64,000 nucleotides of DNA from the NCBI GenBank assembly GCA_946811695.1, contig OX328123.1, positions 31,585,399-31,649,398 on the forward strand, in the 5' to 3' direction. The DNA comes from Gonocerus acuteangulatus. Taxonomy: Eukaryota; Arthropoda; Insecta; Hemiptera; Coreidae. Within the stretch, counting starts at the first letter, position 1, and each line of letters opens with the position of its first letter. A program made the position numbers and the translations under genes. Shown piece after piece: positions 9,926 through 21,061 of this stretch. The notes below the pieces were generated by a model. It did no database searches, had not been told where the DNA came from, and saw only the letters and a program-made list of their open reading frames with translations.

Positions 9926-10201
9926 ATATATAATGAATTCTTTATTATGCATTTAGCTCTTGAGAAAAGATTTAATTAATGCAATCCGGCAATACAATGT
10001 CTGGGACAAAATATATTATTTTCAACATGAATTGCGGAAAACATTTTCTTTTTATACAGAAATATAGATTTATCAGCATAATTATCTCTACATTTATAAT
10101 TCATATATTCTGTCCTTCCCATTCTAGAATCTTTTCTTTGCCAATTATAGAACTGTATTATCTTCGCGTGTTTTCACACCGCCCGATCCCTACAGTTATT
10201 T
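9926..10201. other. Unassigned AT-rich DNA
   Basis: Starts with imperfect TA-rich sequence; no coding signature seen. Confidence 0.5.
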
Positions 10202-11290
10202 AAAAAGGCCGACTCGCAGGAACTGCGTCAACTTAGCGCGGTTCCGTTCTTATCCCTAGTGCCATTAGTAAATGAATATCAGCAGTTACTGGTATGGCTT
10301 GATCTTTCGTTAAAAATATAAAATAAAATTTCAAAAAGAAGGAAGTATAAAGATATGTACACACTGGTAGACATGTTGCGCGATTTTAGTCCTGAGACCT
10401 TTCTCAGGATGTCTACGTAGACATGTCTATAGACGAGACCCCGTCTATAGCCATGTTGCGAGACTAAAAATTTCAGGTCTAAGGTCTCCTGAGTGGAATG
10501 GGTGACCGGGTGCAACGTTAGACATGTTACGCAACATTTAGACTGTGTGGACTTCATTCGGCGCCTAGAGGCGAGACATGTCCCAGTCTTTCTCTAGCTT
10601 CCGAGCGGAGTACATCTTCGTTATTGGGTTTTGTTTTCTTCTATTTAAATATGTGAACAAACCATAATGTTTTAATATTAATTGGAGATTTGTATTGGGG
10701 AAGTTGGGATAGTTTCTCTAAAATTTGTATTTTGCTTCATTATTATCCCTTCGCACATTAGAAGCAAATCTTCAAAATCAGTAGGCGTAAGCCGGGTAAA
10801 ATTTCTAAATCCAAGGCGTCTTCCAATCTTAATTTATTTAATGGTCCAGTACCGAAGTTAGCTCTTTCCAAGAACACTTCATGCGTCCACCAACGTTTAC
10901 GTTTTCGCGTTCTTTCACTAACAATTATTGCTAAACACGCACTCTATCCACACAAAACAATGTCCTCCATGGTCGGTTGCGGAGACGAGACTGAAATATT
11001 CACATCATAGTGTGGACGCGAGACTAGACAAAGATCGGTGTCTATAGACCAAGTCTATGTCTCAAGCCTACACCGTCTCAGCCAGTCTCTAGACAAATCG
11101 CGCAACAAGACCTATCAATGTGTACTTACCTTAAGGCGCCACAAAAGCAAATTGAAAGTATCCTAAGAGGAGATGACCCCCCGCCTTCTCAACGTTCGCT
11201 CTAGGAGAACACTATTACCAATAAGTTTCTCATTTTCTTGCCTTCTTTTATTAAACCCTGAGACGTCACCTGACTGGAAGTTACACAAGC
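10202..11290 (+). repeat. S2-type repeat split by a MITE
   Basis: It begins with an S-end (AAAAGGCCGACTCGCAGG, GCGCGGTTCCGTTC) followed by S2 sequence shared with 45390-45700 (TTGATCTTTCGTTAAAAAT, CAAAAAGAAGGAAG). After the MITE, S2 sequence resumes (GCGCCACA, CGTTCGCTCTAGGAGAACAC, TATTACCAAT). The far S-end is not found, so this copy is 3'-incomplete. Confidence 0.65.
10348..11134. mobile_element. PIF/Harbinger-like MITE with TAA target duplication
   Basis: Body 10351-11131 (781 bp) flanked by TAA (10348-10350 and 11132-11134). TIRs start AG(A/G)TA(T/A)GTACACA and continue CTGGTAG..TGTTGCGCGATTT; the right end is the inverted counterpart. Several internal GTCTATAGAC-type palindromes occur. 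A 3-bp TWA target and no coding capacity fit a PIF/Harbinger-derived MITE. The assignment rests on the target duplication because no transposase is present. Confidence 0.65.
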
Positions 11291-11353
11291 CGTTTTGTAG
11301 GAGTTTTGTTAGTAGCACTGTTATACGAGAATTTTATATATTACACACACACT

Positions 11354-11419
<66 letters not shown>

Positions 11420-11493
11420 CAGGAGTAATTTTCGGTAACTAGTATTAAAGAAATTATTCAAAATTTCTTTCATGAGACCAACCTCAATATATA

Positions 11494-11556
<63 letters not shown>

Positions 11557-11835
11557 GCATTATAGATAAGATTGAATTGGGATGTAACATCGCTTCCGTA
11601 TACCCACTAGCGGAAATAGAGACGCAGAAAGAGGTTATACCCAACATCTCTTTTCTAATAGACACAATAGCTGTTACCTGGCATGCCATGCTAAACCTAC
11701 TTTCTGCATCTAGAAAAGCAAAAATAAATTAGAAACCAAAAAAAGTAATATTAAAAACTAGTAACGCAAATCTGTAACTATTCGGGTTCACAATCTCAAA
11801 ACCGTGACCTCCGAACTGTGTGTCCTAGACTATTT
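11291..11835. repeat. CA/TA microsatellites with unassigned flanks
   Basis: (CA)n at 11343-11362 merges into (TA)n at 11363-11416; GT-rich DNA at 11494-11506 merges into (TA)n at 11507-11552. Sequence at 11553-11835 is not assigned, but contains TAGCTGTTACCTGGCATGCC, similar to the repeat at 57799. Confidence 0.8.
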
Positions 11836-12180
11836 TAACCTAGCCTATGACACTCATCGTATCAAGACCTACCTGTATGCCAAGTTTGGTCAAAATCGGC
11901 CAAACGGTGTGGATTTGTATAAGGAACAAACATACAGACAGACTCCTGGTAGACGTTTTTGACCTAGCTTATGACACTCATCGTATCAAGACCTACCAGT
12001 GTGCCGCGTTTGGTCCAAATCGGTCAAACGGTGTGGATTTTTATAACGAATAATCATACTTACAGACAGCTGATAGACGTTTTTGAATTAGCCTACGATA
12101 CTCCCCGGATCAAGATCTACCTGTGTGTCAAGTTTGGTCAAAATCGGACGAACGGTGTGGATTTGTATAAAGAACAAAGG
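11836..12180. repeat. Three tandem ~124-bp repeat units
   Basis: Units start near 11836, 11960 and 12084. Each contains GACCTAGC(C/T)TATGACACTC, ATCAAGACCTACC, a CAAGTTTGGTCAAAATCGG-like box, AACGGTGTGGATT, and the first two also CATAC..ACAGAC. The units differ by about 10-20%. The TTTGGTCAAAATCGG box is widespread in arthropod repeats; I do not know its parent element. Confidence 0.8.
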
Positions 12181-12755
<575 letters not shown>

Positions 12756-12900
12756 TTTAGCGCGGTTCCTCCCTCCCCCATAGGGAGGAACCCCGCTTAT
12801 AAGGTTGATACAATGAAACAATCCGGAAGTGCCGACTAGAAAATTTCGCGTTTCTGAACCCCTAGAGACCGGAAATAACAGTGGTTTAAATTTGAATAAA
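12756..12900 (+). repeat. A-end module
   Basis: Begins TTTAGCGCGGTTCCTCCC and has a perfect hairpin, GGTTCCTCCCT pairing with AGGGAGGAACC eight bases later. It continues CAATCCGGAAGTGCCGACTAG and AACCCCTAGAGACCGG, and stops at a (TA)n tract. The same module recurs (some inverted) at 20456, 20856, 26610, 26894, 36444, 38213, 40000 and 49581. Confidence 0.85.
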
Positions 12901-12901
12901 T

Positions 12902-12916
12902 ATATGTATGTATATA

Positions 12917-12980
<64 letters not shown>
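12902..12980. repeat. (TA)n microsatellite
   Basis: Tract between the A-end and the inserted Penelope pair; with 14828-14875 it probably was one tract before insertion. Confidence 0.95.
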
Positions 12981-12985
<5 letters not shown>

Positions 12986-13019
12986 CATTCGGCATCTGTC
13001 TCCAGCGGTCTTGCTCCTC

Positions 13020-13064
13020 CTGTCATCGCAATATTTCGCCGGATTCCTCTCCGGCTTCTTCAGG
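13020..13064 (-). ncRNA. Hammerhead-ribozyme-like motif, left arm
   Basis: Minus-strand CTGAAGA, an extra A, helix II GCCGG/CCGGC over an 8-base loop, then GAAA. It lies just after the Penelope ORF stop, as in the right arm at 14702. Confidence 0.4.
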
Positions 13065-13067
13065 CAA

Positions 13068-13997
13068 TCATTCATCCTTGCTGGTTGGTAAGGGAATGAG
13101 CTCGTCAGCGGTTTGGGCCCTTCTTATCCCTCTTGGTCGGAGACTATGCGAGCCAATGAACTGGGGAGTCTCTGGGCCAATCGGGTTCCGTCTGTCTAAG
13201 TTAACTTCCTCGGTCGTCCGTTCGGGGCGCTGGTGGTCCTGTATGAGTGGATTGTCTCCAGTCTTCTTCAGGATGGCCCGCCAGGTGTTGGAGAGGATGA
13301 GTCCTTCTTCTCTATTGAAGTTGGCTGGATTTTTGTGGATCTCAATCGCCTCTCTGATGAGTCTCCTGTTCAGCGTGTCTTCCTTAGCCAGGGTCTTGGC
13401 TTGATCAAACAGGACTTGTCTGGGGCACTCTTCTCCATGTGTTGCCACCGCAGAAGTTTTGGTGCGTCCCAGCCTGTAGTCTGCAGCGTGTTGCGCGATT
13501 CGAGTGGCTACCTTCTTCCCTGTCTGTCCTATATACACTTTCCCGCAGTCACATGGTAGAAGATATACACCCTGGTCTTGCAACCGCTGCTTGTCCTTGC
13601 TTGTGCTCAGCCAATCCCCGATTTTGTTCAGCGGCTTGTAGGCGACCTCCATATCCTGTTTCCTACATAGTCTGCCTAGCTTCTCGCTGACCCCGCTGAC
13701 ATACGGTAGGGTAATTCTGCTTCTAGTTTGTGTTTCCTTCCGGTTATTCTCATCACGGTGGCGATTTTCCACCATCCTTATCGTTCGGGCCAACTTCTTT
13801 CTGTCATATCCATTCCCGGCTAAGTCGTCCGTCAGTTGACTAAGTTCTGATCTTAGGAGTGATTCGTTACTGCACAGAGTTATAGCTCTGTGTGCCAGTG
13901 TCTTAACCACTCCCATTTTTTGTGCTGTGTGGTGGTGCGAATCGGCGTGGAGGTATCTTCCTGTGGCCGTGGGTTTTCTGTATACAGTGTGCTCCAT
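13068..13997 (-). pseudogene. Penelope-like RT C-terminus plus GIY-YIG endonuclease, 5'-truncated
   Basis: On the minus strand the Penelope-derived frame starts at the palindrome centre with TVYRKPTATGRYLHADSHHH, the last conserved block of Penelope RT. It continues through a linker to CDCGKVYIGQTGKK, RIAQHAADY and HGEECP, the GIY-YIG nuclease core, then RRLIREAIEIHKNP holding the conserved Glu. It ends at the stop near 13068. Catalytic RT motifs are missing, so it cannot retrotranspose itself. The frame is open as far as it goes. The residues encoded further upstream (13998-14267) come from reading the other arm antisense and are not real. It belongs to a different, less AT-rich family than the element at 4308. 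Confidence 0.85.
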
Positions 13998-13998
13998 G

Positions 13999-14703
13999 GT
14001 GGAAAATCGCCACCGTGATGAGAATAACCGGAAGGAAACACAAACTAGAAGCAGAATTACCCTACCGTATGTCAGCGGGGTCAGCGAGAAGCTAGGCAGA
14101 CTATTTAGGAAACAGGATATGGAGGTCGCCTGCAAGCCGCTGAACAAAATCGGGGATTGGCTGAGCACAAGCAAGGACAAGCAGCGGTTGCAAGACCAGG
14201 GTTTATATCTTCTACCATGTGACTGCGGGAAAGTGTATATAGGACAGACAGGGAAGAAGGTAGCCACTCGAATCGCGCAACACGCTGCAGACTACAGGCT
14301 GGGACGCACCAAAACTTCTGCGGTGGCAACACATGGAGAAGAGTGCCCCAGACAAGTCCTGTTTGATCAAGCCAAGACCCTGGCTAAGGAAGACACGCTG
14401 AACAGGAGACTCATCAGAGAGGCGATTGAGATCCACAAAAATCCAGCCAACTTCAATAGAGAAGAAGGACTCATCCTCTCCAACACCTGGCGGGCCATCC
14501 TGAAGAAGACTGGAGACAATCCACTCATACAGGACCACCAGCGCCCCGAACGGACGACCGAGGAAGTTAACTTAGACAGACGGAACCCGATTGGCCCAGA
14601 GACTCCCCAGTTCATTGGCTCGCATAGTCTCCGACCAAGAGGGATAAGAAGGGCCCAAACCGCTGACGAGCTCATTCCCTTACCAACCAGCAAGGATGAA
14701 TGA
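13999..14703 (+). pseudogene. Penelope-like GIY-YIG endonuclease fragment (right arm)
   Basis: Plus-strand partner of the left arm, starting within MVENRHRDENNRKETQ and ending at the same stop (14701-14703). It keeps CDCGKVYIGQTGKK and the downstream Arg, His and Glu positions but no reverse-transcriptase motifs. Compared with the left arm I see Cys-to-Phe and Tyr-to-Cys changes in the linker and otherwise near identity. The upstream codons to 13927 belong to the antisense of the left arm. Confidence 0.85.
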
Positions 14704-14750
14704 TTGCCTGAAGAAGCCGGAGAGGAATCCGGCGAAATATTGCGATGACA
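14702..14750 (+). ncRNA. Hammerhead-ribozyme-like motif, right arm
   Basis: CTGAAGA at 14708, an extra A, helix II GCCGG with AGAGGAAT loop and CCGGC, then GAAA at about 14733 followed by TATTGCGATGACAGG. Core order and helix II fit a hammerhead; flanking helices I and III are not obvious. Confidence 0.4.
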
Positions 14751-14825
14751 GGAGGAGCAAGACCGCTGGAGACAGATGCCGAATGAACAACACATTTAAT
14801 TCCCAGCGAAGTAGCTTGAAAAATA

Positions 14826-14827
<2 letters not shown>

Positions 14828-14875
<48 letters not shown>
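14828..14875. repeat. (TA)n microsatellite
   Basis: Tract separating the Penelope pair from the inner repeat. Confidence 0.95.
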
Positions 14876-14879
<4 letters not shown>

Positions 14880-15240
14880 CTGTTCGCTCTGTAGCTCCCA
14901 GACAAATGGTCCGATTTTTATGAAATTTGGTACAAAAATCTTTCGTCTAATTTGAAAGGTCAAGTTCGTTAACAAGCAAAATCCGCCTTCTGGAAGATGG
15001 CGTTTGGGGCGAAATTCGCGCAAAAAAATCGTAACGCTTACGTTTTTGAGTTCATAAGCTTGTAAGTACTCGTTTTATATGCTTCATGGGCTAGGAAAAC
15101 GAATGAAACCATTTTCAAGGCGATAGCTTTAACCGTTTTCGAGAAAATTGGAAAAATCGTTTTTGAATACCGTTTTTGGTTTGGGTACTTAGAATCATGG
15201 GATTCAGTTGAAACATTTTCTGCATGTTCTACTTTCATCA
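14876..15240 (+). repeat. Inner repeat module (next to (TA)n)
   Basis: Starts TTGTCTGTTCGCTCTGTAGC, then GGTCCGATTTTTATGAAATT, CTTTCGTCTAATTTGAAAGG, GGGGCGAAATTCGCGC and ACCGTTTTCGAGAAAATTGG. It recurs inverted at 20160-20402 and, in either orientation, at 22920, 26340, 27107, 36060, 37820, 39580 and 49180. Its reverse complement gives a short recurrent frame that I judge to be non-coding. Confidence 0.85.
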
Positions 15241-15889
15241 AAACTAATATGTTGAAATTTTGGTTACGTTTGGAGTTAAGGAAGGGTTAGAATAAAATAT
15301 TTTATTAATAGACATAAAAAGTTTTAGTAACTTTGTTTACTTTCCTTAATATCTCGAAAAAGGTTGAGAATCGTGGTAAACGGAAGAATACCATTATTAA
15401 AAGCTTATTAAATGCTCTAAAAAAAAGGTTCTAAAGAAAGTTTTGATTAGGGGATGTCAATCGGAGAAATAAGAGCTTAAAACTTTAAAGTAATTAATTT
15501 CGCTTATTCGAACTGCTCTTTTTGTCTGTTTTTTATTCCTTGTTATTTTTTAATTGCTTATAGTTGGATAATGTATTTGAAAATAAAACAGGTTAAGAAA
15601 AATAAGAAAAACAATTTAATGTTAGAAATATAGATTTCCAGGATTCCAAGACCTTGTCACTAGCGGGTCCGTTTCTAGTGTTAGCCGACCCTTCCAGGTA
15701 AGATTGTAAATCACGACCTTTCAAGACATTACTACGCACAGGGATGGCGTTAGTGACCTTAAGGATTGACACGCCATTATAATAATTAATTAAGAAAAAA
15801 AGACTGGTGGAACCAAAATAATAATTAATTTTAAAAATTAAAATTAATAAAATAATTTTAATCTTTCCAAATTAGACTAGGGATATGAA

Positions 15890-15934
15890 CGGAACCGCGC
15901 TAAGATGATGCAGTTCCTGCGAGACGGACTTTTT
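15890..15934 (-). repeat. S-end module
   Basis: Minus-strand AAAAAGTCCGTCTCGCAGG, then AACTGCATCATCTTAGCGCG and GTTCCGTTC. GGAAC near its start can pair with GTTCC near its end. It shares TTAGCGCGGTTCC with the A-end. Confidence 0.8.
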
Positions 15935-16759
15935 GGTTTGCGTACATAAAATCATGGGATTTAGTTGAAATATTTTTTGCATGTTTGAATTTCATCAAAA
16001 CTAACATGTTAAACTTTTGGTTACGTTTGGAGTTAAGGAAGGGGTAGAAGAAAATATTTTATGAACAGACATGAAAAGTTTGGGAACTTCGTATACTTCC
16101 ATTAAAATCTCGAACACGGTTGGGAAATTTTGATAAGTGTATAGATACTATTTGAAAGCTTTCTAAATTCTCTACAAAAAAGACTCTGAAACAATTTTTG
16201 ATTAGGTGATGTCTACGGAAGAAATAACTGCTTAAAGCTACAAATACGTCTGTGTAGTTCATATGAACAGGTTTTTGTCGTTCTTTTTGTAATTTTTGTC
16301 TCTTTCCCTTAGTTTTTTATTGTTTTTTATTTTTGTAATTTCTTATGTTGTATTCGTGAGGAAAATGTATTTGTGTGTAAAACAGGATAGGTAATGTGAG
16401 ACCAATTTTCTGTTGCTAGAAATAATGAAAAGTTTTGGTAACTTCGTATATTTTCATTAATATCTCGAAAACGTTTGAAAATCTTGGGAAGCGAAAGGTT
16501 ACCATTCGAAAGCTTACTAAATGGTCTAAAAAAAGGTTCTGAAAAAAGTTATGAATAAGCGGTGTCAATCGGAGAAATAAGTGCTTAAATTTAGAAGTAA
16601 TTGATTTCGTTTATTCGAACGGTTCTTTTTGTCTGTTTTTATTCCTTGTTATTTTTTAATTGCTTAAAGTTGGATAATGTATTTGACAATAAAACAGATT
16701 AATTAAAACAAGAAAAACAATTCATTGTTAGAAATATATCAGGCTGTACCGTATGAAAT

Positions 16760-16860
16760 ATCAGTTTTGGATTTGCCGATTTCCTTCAAATGTCTTGAAA
16801 CTGTCGAGGCTCCTACTCCAAGTTCTTTGGCATATTCCCTAGTGTTTGCAATTGCTTATA
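16760..16860 (-). pseudogene. Fossil mariner-type helix-turn-helix fragment
   Basis: Minus-strand sequence nearly identical to 25165-25250, encoding a mariner-like DNA-binding helix with STVSRHLKEIGKSK. Embedded in the core array. Confidence 0.5.
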
Positions 16861-18932
16861 GCAGTCAAATGTATTTGCCAATAAAACAGGATACGTATAA
16901 TTAGAAACAATATTTTATTTTTGCGGAATCTTGGGATTCTCAGATGACGTATGAATATCTATTAGGCCCCCTTCGTATATTTTCCTTAATATCTCAAAAA
17001 TGGTTAGGAAATCGTGGCAAGTGAAATGCAACAGTTCGAAAGCTTACTAAATTCTGTACAAAAAATGTTTTGAAGAAATGTTTGATGGGGTCGTCACATT
17101 AGGAGAAATAAGTGCTTAAAACTTAATTAGTTAGTTTCGTTTATTTAAACGGATCTATTTGTGTGTTTCCCACAGTTTTTTTTTCACTGCTCGTTATTTT
17201 TGTACTTGCTTAGAGCAGTCAAATGTATTTGTCAGTAAACAGGATACGTATAATTAGAAGCAATATTTTGTTTGTTAGAATTCTATGTTGGTTGCCGTAT
17301 GAATATCCAGATTACAGTACTGGTGTTGATTTCGTTCTTTAGAATTGTTCTTGGTATTCCCTATTTTCATCTGTTACCCACAGTTTTTTATTGCTAGTAG
17401 TTTTTTCTTATTGATTATAGAATATAAATCTATTTGGCTATAAAACAGGATACGTAAAATTAGTAACAATATTTCGGAGATTTCTGAGCGAAATGCCTTG
17501 TAACATTTTCTACCACCACGAACGGCGTTTTCCCTCTATTTTTATCCACTAGATAGGCTTTATTTGGCATATTATTCTATATATGTTTTATTAAGCAGGG
17601 GATTCTGATGAAATGTCGTGATTTTGCTGTGGATTTTAATTACGATGTATCTAAGATTGGGTAACATTAGCGAGTCTTCATAGTTATGAACCGACGACGG
17701 AGGTAGACTTCTTGCTATGATTTAGTCTACACATTTATATTAAGTCCTAAATCCAAATAATAAACTTCACAACGGTTAGATACTATGAGGGAACAGAGAG
17801 TCGGTTCAATGCCCATAGAAACACAAGGTCCCCAGGATATTTACCTGCTAGGAGTTAATCCTCAAGAGTTGTAAATATACCCCAGGTATCTGCCGACACA
17901 AATACAAAGCATAGGCAGGGTACAGAGAGCAATTTAATGATTTCATTCACCAAAATTTCTTAAACTATACTAGATTCTGAAATAACACACTTCCAAACAT
18001 AGGTTATATACTAAATATTCATAAAGACTACTTAGTTGTAACCCGATTCATCAATTAGCAATCAATAGTTTTCAACACAGGTTATATACTAAATATTGAT
18101 AAAAAGTATTTAAGTAGAAAAAGAAACAAGCTTCCTCAAGACTTCTTTTTGGTCCATTTGTATCTACTCCATAGACTTAATTAGGTTTATTATTCTATAT
18201 ATTGACTTGTTATTCTTCAAGACTTGTTATTTGATTTTGGTACTTAGAATTATGGGATTCAGTTGAAACATTTTCTGCATGTTCGAATTTCATCAACACT
18301 AATATGTTGAAATTTTGGTTACGTTTGGAGTAAAGGAAGGGTTAGAATAAAATATTTTATTAACAGACATAAAAAGTTTTGGTAACTTGGTTTACTTTCC
18401 TTAATATCCCGAAAAAGGTTGAGAATCTTGGTAAACGGAAGAATACCATTAGAAAGCTTATTAAATGTTCTAAAAAAAAAGGTTCTAATGAAAGTTTTGA
18501 TTAGGCGATGTCAATCGGAGAAATAAGAGCATAAAATTTTAAAGTAATTAATTTCGCTTATTCGAACTGTTCTTTTTGTCTGTTTTTTATTCCTTGTTAT
18601 TTTTTAATTGCTTATAGTTGGCTAATGTATTTGAAAATAAAACAGGTCAAGAAAAATAAGAAAAACAATTTAATGTTAGAGATATGGATTTCCAAGATAT
18701 AGCTTTTCAACTGCCTAGCGTCCTTCCTAGGTTTCTGCATGTTCGAATTTCATCAACACTAAAATGCCAAATTTTTGTTACGTTTAGAGTAAAAGGAAAG
18801 GTTAGAATAAAATATTTTATTAACAGACAAAAAAAGTTTTGGTAACTTTGTATACTCTCGTTAGTATCTCGAAAACCGTTGACAATCTTGTGAAGCGGAT
18901 GATTACCAATCGAAAGCTTACTAAATGCTCTA

Positions 18933-18990
18933 CAAAAAAAGTCCGTCTCGCAGGAACTGCATCATCTTAGCGCGGTTCCGTTCATATCCC
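18933..18990 (+). repeat. S-end module (S1 type)
   Basis: AAAAAGTCCGTCTCGCAGG through GCGCGGTTCCGTTCATATCC, followed by S1 sequence (AATCTAATTTGGAAAG, TGGCGTGTCAACCCTTAAGG). This mirrors 15700-15934 and repeats at 45027. Confidence 0.8.
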
Positions 18991-20159
18991 TAATCTAATT
19001 TGGAAAGATTAAAATAGAAGCAGTTATTATTTTGGTTCCACCCGTCTTTTTTTTTAATTAATTATTATAATGGCGTGTCAACCCTTAAGGTCACTAACGC
19101 CATTCCTGTGTGTAGTAAAGTCTTGAAAGGTCATGATTTACAATCTTAACCTTCCTTAATCTTAGCCGTCTGGAAAGGACGGCTTACACTATAAACGGAC
19201 CCGCTAGTGACAAGGTCTTGGAATCCTGGAAATCTATATTTCTAACAATAAATTGTTTTTGTTATTTTACTTAACCAGTTTTATTCTCAAATACATTATC
19301 CAACTATAAGCAATTAAAAAATAACAAGGAATAAAACAGACAAAAAGAACCATTCGAATAAACGAAATCAATTAATTTAAAGTTTTAAGCACTTATTTCT
19401 CCGATTGACATCGCCTAATTAAAACTTTCTTCAGAACCTTTTTTGTAGGGCATTTAGTAAACTTTCGAATGGTAATCTTCCGCTTCACAAGATTGTCAAC
19501 GGTTTTCGAGATACTAACGAAAGTATACAAAGTTACCAAAACTTTTTTTGTCTGTTAATAAAATATTTTATTCTAACCCTTCCTTTTATCCAAACGTAAC
19601 CAAAATTTCAACATATTAGTGTTGATGAAATTCGAACATGCAGAAAATGTTTCAACTGTATCCCATAATTCTAAGTACCAAAATCAAAGACAAACAACCC
19701 TCTCTAGGAAGGACGCTAGGCAGTTGAAAAGCTATATCTTGGAAATCCATATCTCTGACACTAAATTGTTTTTCATATTTTTCTTAACCTGTTTTATTTT
19801 CAAATACATTATCCAACTATAAGCAATTAAAAAATAACAAGGAATAAAAAACAGACAAAAAGAACAGTTCGAATAAGCGAAATCAATTACTTTAAAGTTT
19901 TAAGCACTTATTTCTCCGATTGACATCGCCTAATCAAAACTTTCATAAGGACCTTTTTTTTAGATCATTTAATAAGCTTTCTAATGGTATTCTTCCGTCT
20001 AGCAAGATTCTCAACCTTTTTCGAGATATTAAGGAAAGTAAACAATGTTACTAAAACTTTTTATGTCTATTAATAAAATATTTTATTCTAACCCTTCCTT
20101 AACTCCAAAACGTAACCAAAATTTCAACATATTAGTTTTGATGAAAGTAGAACGTGCAG
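18991..20159 (-). repeat. S1 sequence and core array, inverted orientation
   Basis: Reverse-oriented core boxes (TTATTTCTCCGATTGACATC, AAAATATTTTATTCTAACCC) continue the right half of composite copy 1. No coding signature. Confidence 0.75.
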
Positions 20160-20399
20160 AAAATGTTTCAACTGAATCCCATGATTCTAAGTACCCAAAC
20201 CAAAAACGTTATTCAGCAACTATTTTGCATTTTGTTATTCAGCGTTACGATTTTTTTTGCGCGAATTTCGCCCAAACGCCATCTTCCAGTGGGCGGATTT
20301 TGCTGGTTAACGAACTTGACCTTTCCAATTAGACGAAAGATTTTTGTACCAAATTTCATCAAAATCGGATTATTCGTCTAGGAGCTACAGAGCGAACAG

Positions 20400-20462
<63 letters not shown>

Positions 20463-20600
20463 AATTTAAACCACCGTTATTTTCGGTCTCTAGGGGTTCT
20501 GAAACGCGAATTTTTCTAGTCGGCACTTCCGGATTGTTTTATTGTGTCAACCTTATAAGCGGGGTTCCTCCCTATGGGAAAGGAAGGAACCGCGCTAAAA
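20160..20600 (-). repeat. Inverted inner repeat, (TA)n and A-end
   Basis: Inner repeat to 20402, (TA)n 20405-20451, then the inverted A-end ending GGAACCGCGCTAAAA at 20600. Mirror of 12756-15240. Confidence 0.85.
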
Positions 20601-20859
20601 CAATTTATTGGTAGAAATATAGATTTCTGGAAGGGTTAGCCGACCCTTCCAGGTAAGATCGTAAATTATGACCTTTCAAGACCTTTCAGGAATGGCGTTA
20701 GTGACCTTAAGGTTTGACAGGCCATTATAATTATTAATTAAAAAAAAGGACTGGTGGAACCAAAATAATAACTGCTTCTATTTTAATCTTTCCAAATTAG
20801 ACTAGAGATATGAACGGAACCGCGCTAAGATGATGCAGTTCCTGCGAGACGGACTTTTT
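20601..20859 (-). repeat. S1-type solo fragment ending in an S-end
   Basis: It matches 15640-15934 (GACCTTTCAAGACATT, AAGGTTTGACA, AATCTTTCCAAATTAGAC) and ends CGAGACGGACTTTTT. The next A-end starts within the same T run. Confidence 0.7.
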
Positions 20860-20992
20860 AGCGCGGTTACTCCCTATCTCCATAGGGAGAACCCGCTTAT
20901 GAGGTTGACCTCACGACGCAATCCGGAAGTGCCGACTAGAAACTTTCACGTTTCAGACCCTATCGATCACGAAAATATAGGTGGCCCAAATT

Positions 20993-21057
<65 letters not shown>

Positions 21058-21061
<4 letters not shown>

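Larger units (their letters stand above)
12981..14827. mobile_element. Palindromic pair of Penelope-like fragments inside (TA)n
   Basis: The left arm is minus strand (12981-13997), the right arm plus strand (about 13995-14800). They are joined head to head at CCATGG, 3' ends outward. They overlap in sequence (both carry GIY-YIG), so this is a true inverted duplication and not one copy inverted by twin priming. The left arm retains more RT sequence. Both outer sides abut (TA)n. Arms differ at only a few positions. Confidence 0.8.
15241..18932 (+). repeat. Diverged core repeat array
   Basis: Irregularly spaced (about 350-530 bp) diverged units share the boxes GGAGTTAAGGAAGG, AATAAAATATTTTATTAAC, TAATATCTCGAAAA, GAAAGCTTACTAAAT, GTCAATCGGAGAAATAAG and AATAAAACAGGATACGT. 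An inverted S-end is inserted at 15890-15934. 15950-17540 is largely repeated, inverted, at 24470-26250. Confidence 0.75.
12756..20600. mobile_element. Composite palindromic repeat, copy 1
   Basis: Outer ends are inverted A-ends (12756-12900 and 20456-20600). Moving inward each side has (TA)n, then the inner repeat that starts CTGTTCGCTCT(G)TAGCTCC, then core sequence. Two inward S-ends (15890-15934 and 18933-18990) sit in mirrored position. The left TA tract holds an inserted Penelope pair (12981-14827). The overall symmetry suggests either a fold-back transposon or two composite units joined head to head. No transposase was found. Confidence 0.6.

Noticed and set aside
13233..13559. Plus-strand frame opposite the Penelope fragment (and mirror 14212-14538)
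   Set aside because: Antisense shadow of the GIY-YIG coding strand.
15241..18932. CRISPR-like or satellite array
   Set aside because: Units are diverged, of irregular spacing and interrupted by transposon ends; eukaryotic context excludes CRISPR.
20154..20381. Recurrent frame containing [17 protein letters not shown] in most inner repeats
   Set aside because: It recurs because the repeat recurs. Copies differ by frame-changing indels, and the frame runs into (TA)n. No domain.
12756..20600. Helitron
   Set aside because: Hairpins near the ends are suggestive, but both ends are inverted repeats and no typical TC...CTRR ends or Rep/helicase were found.
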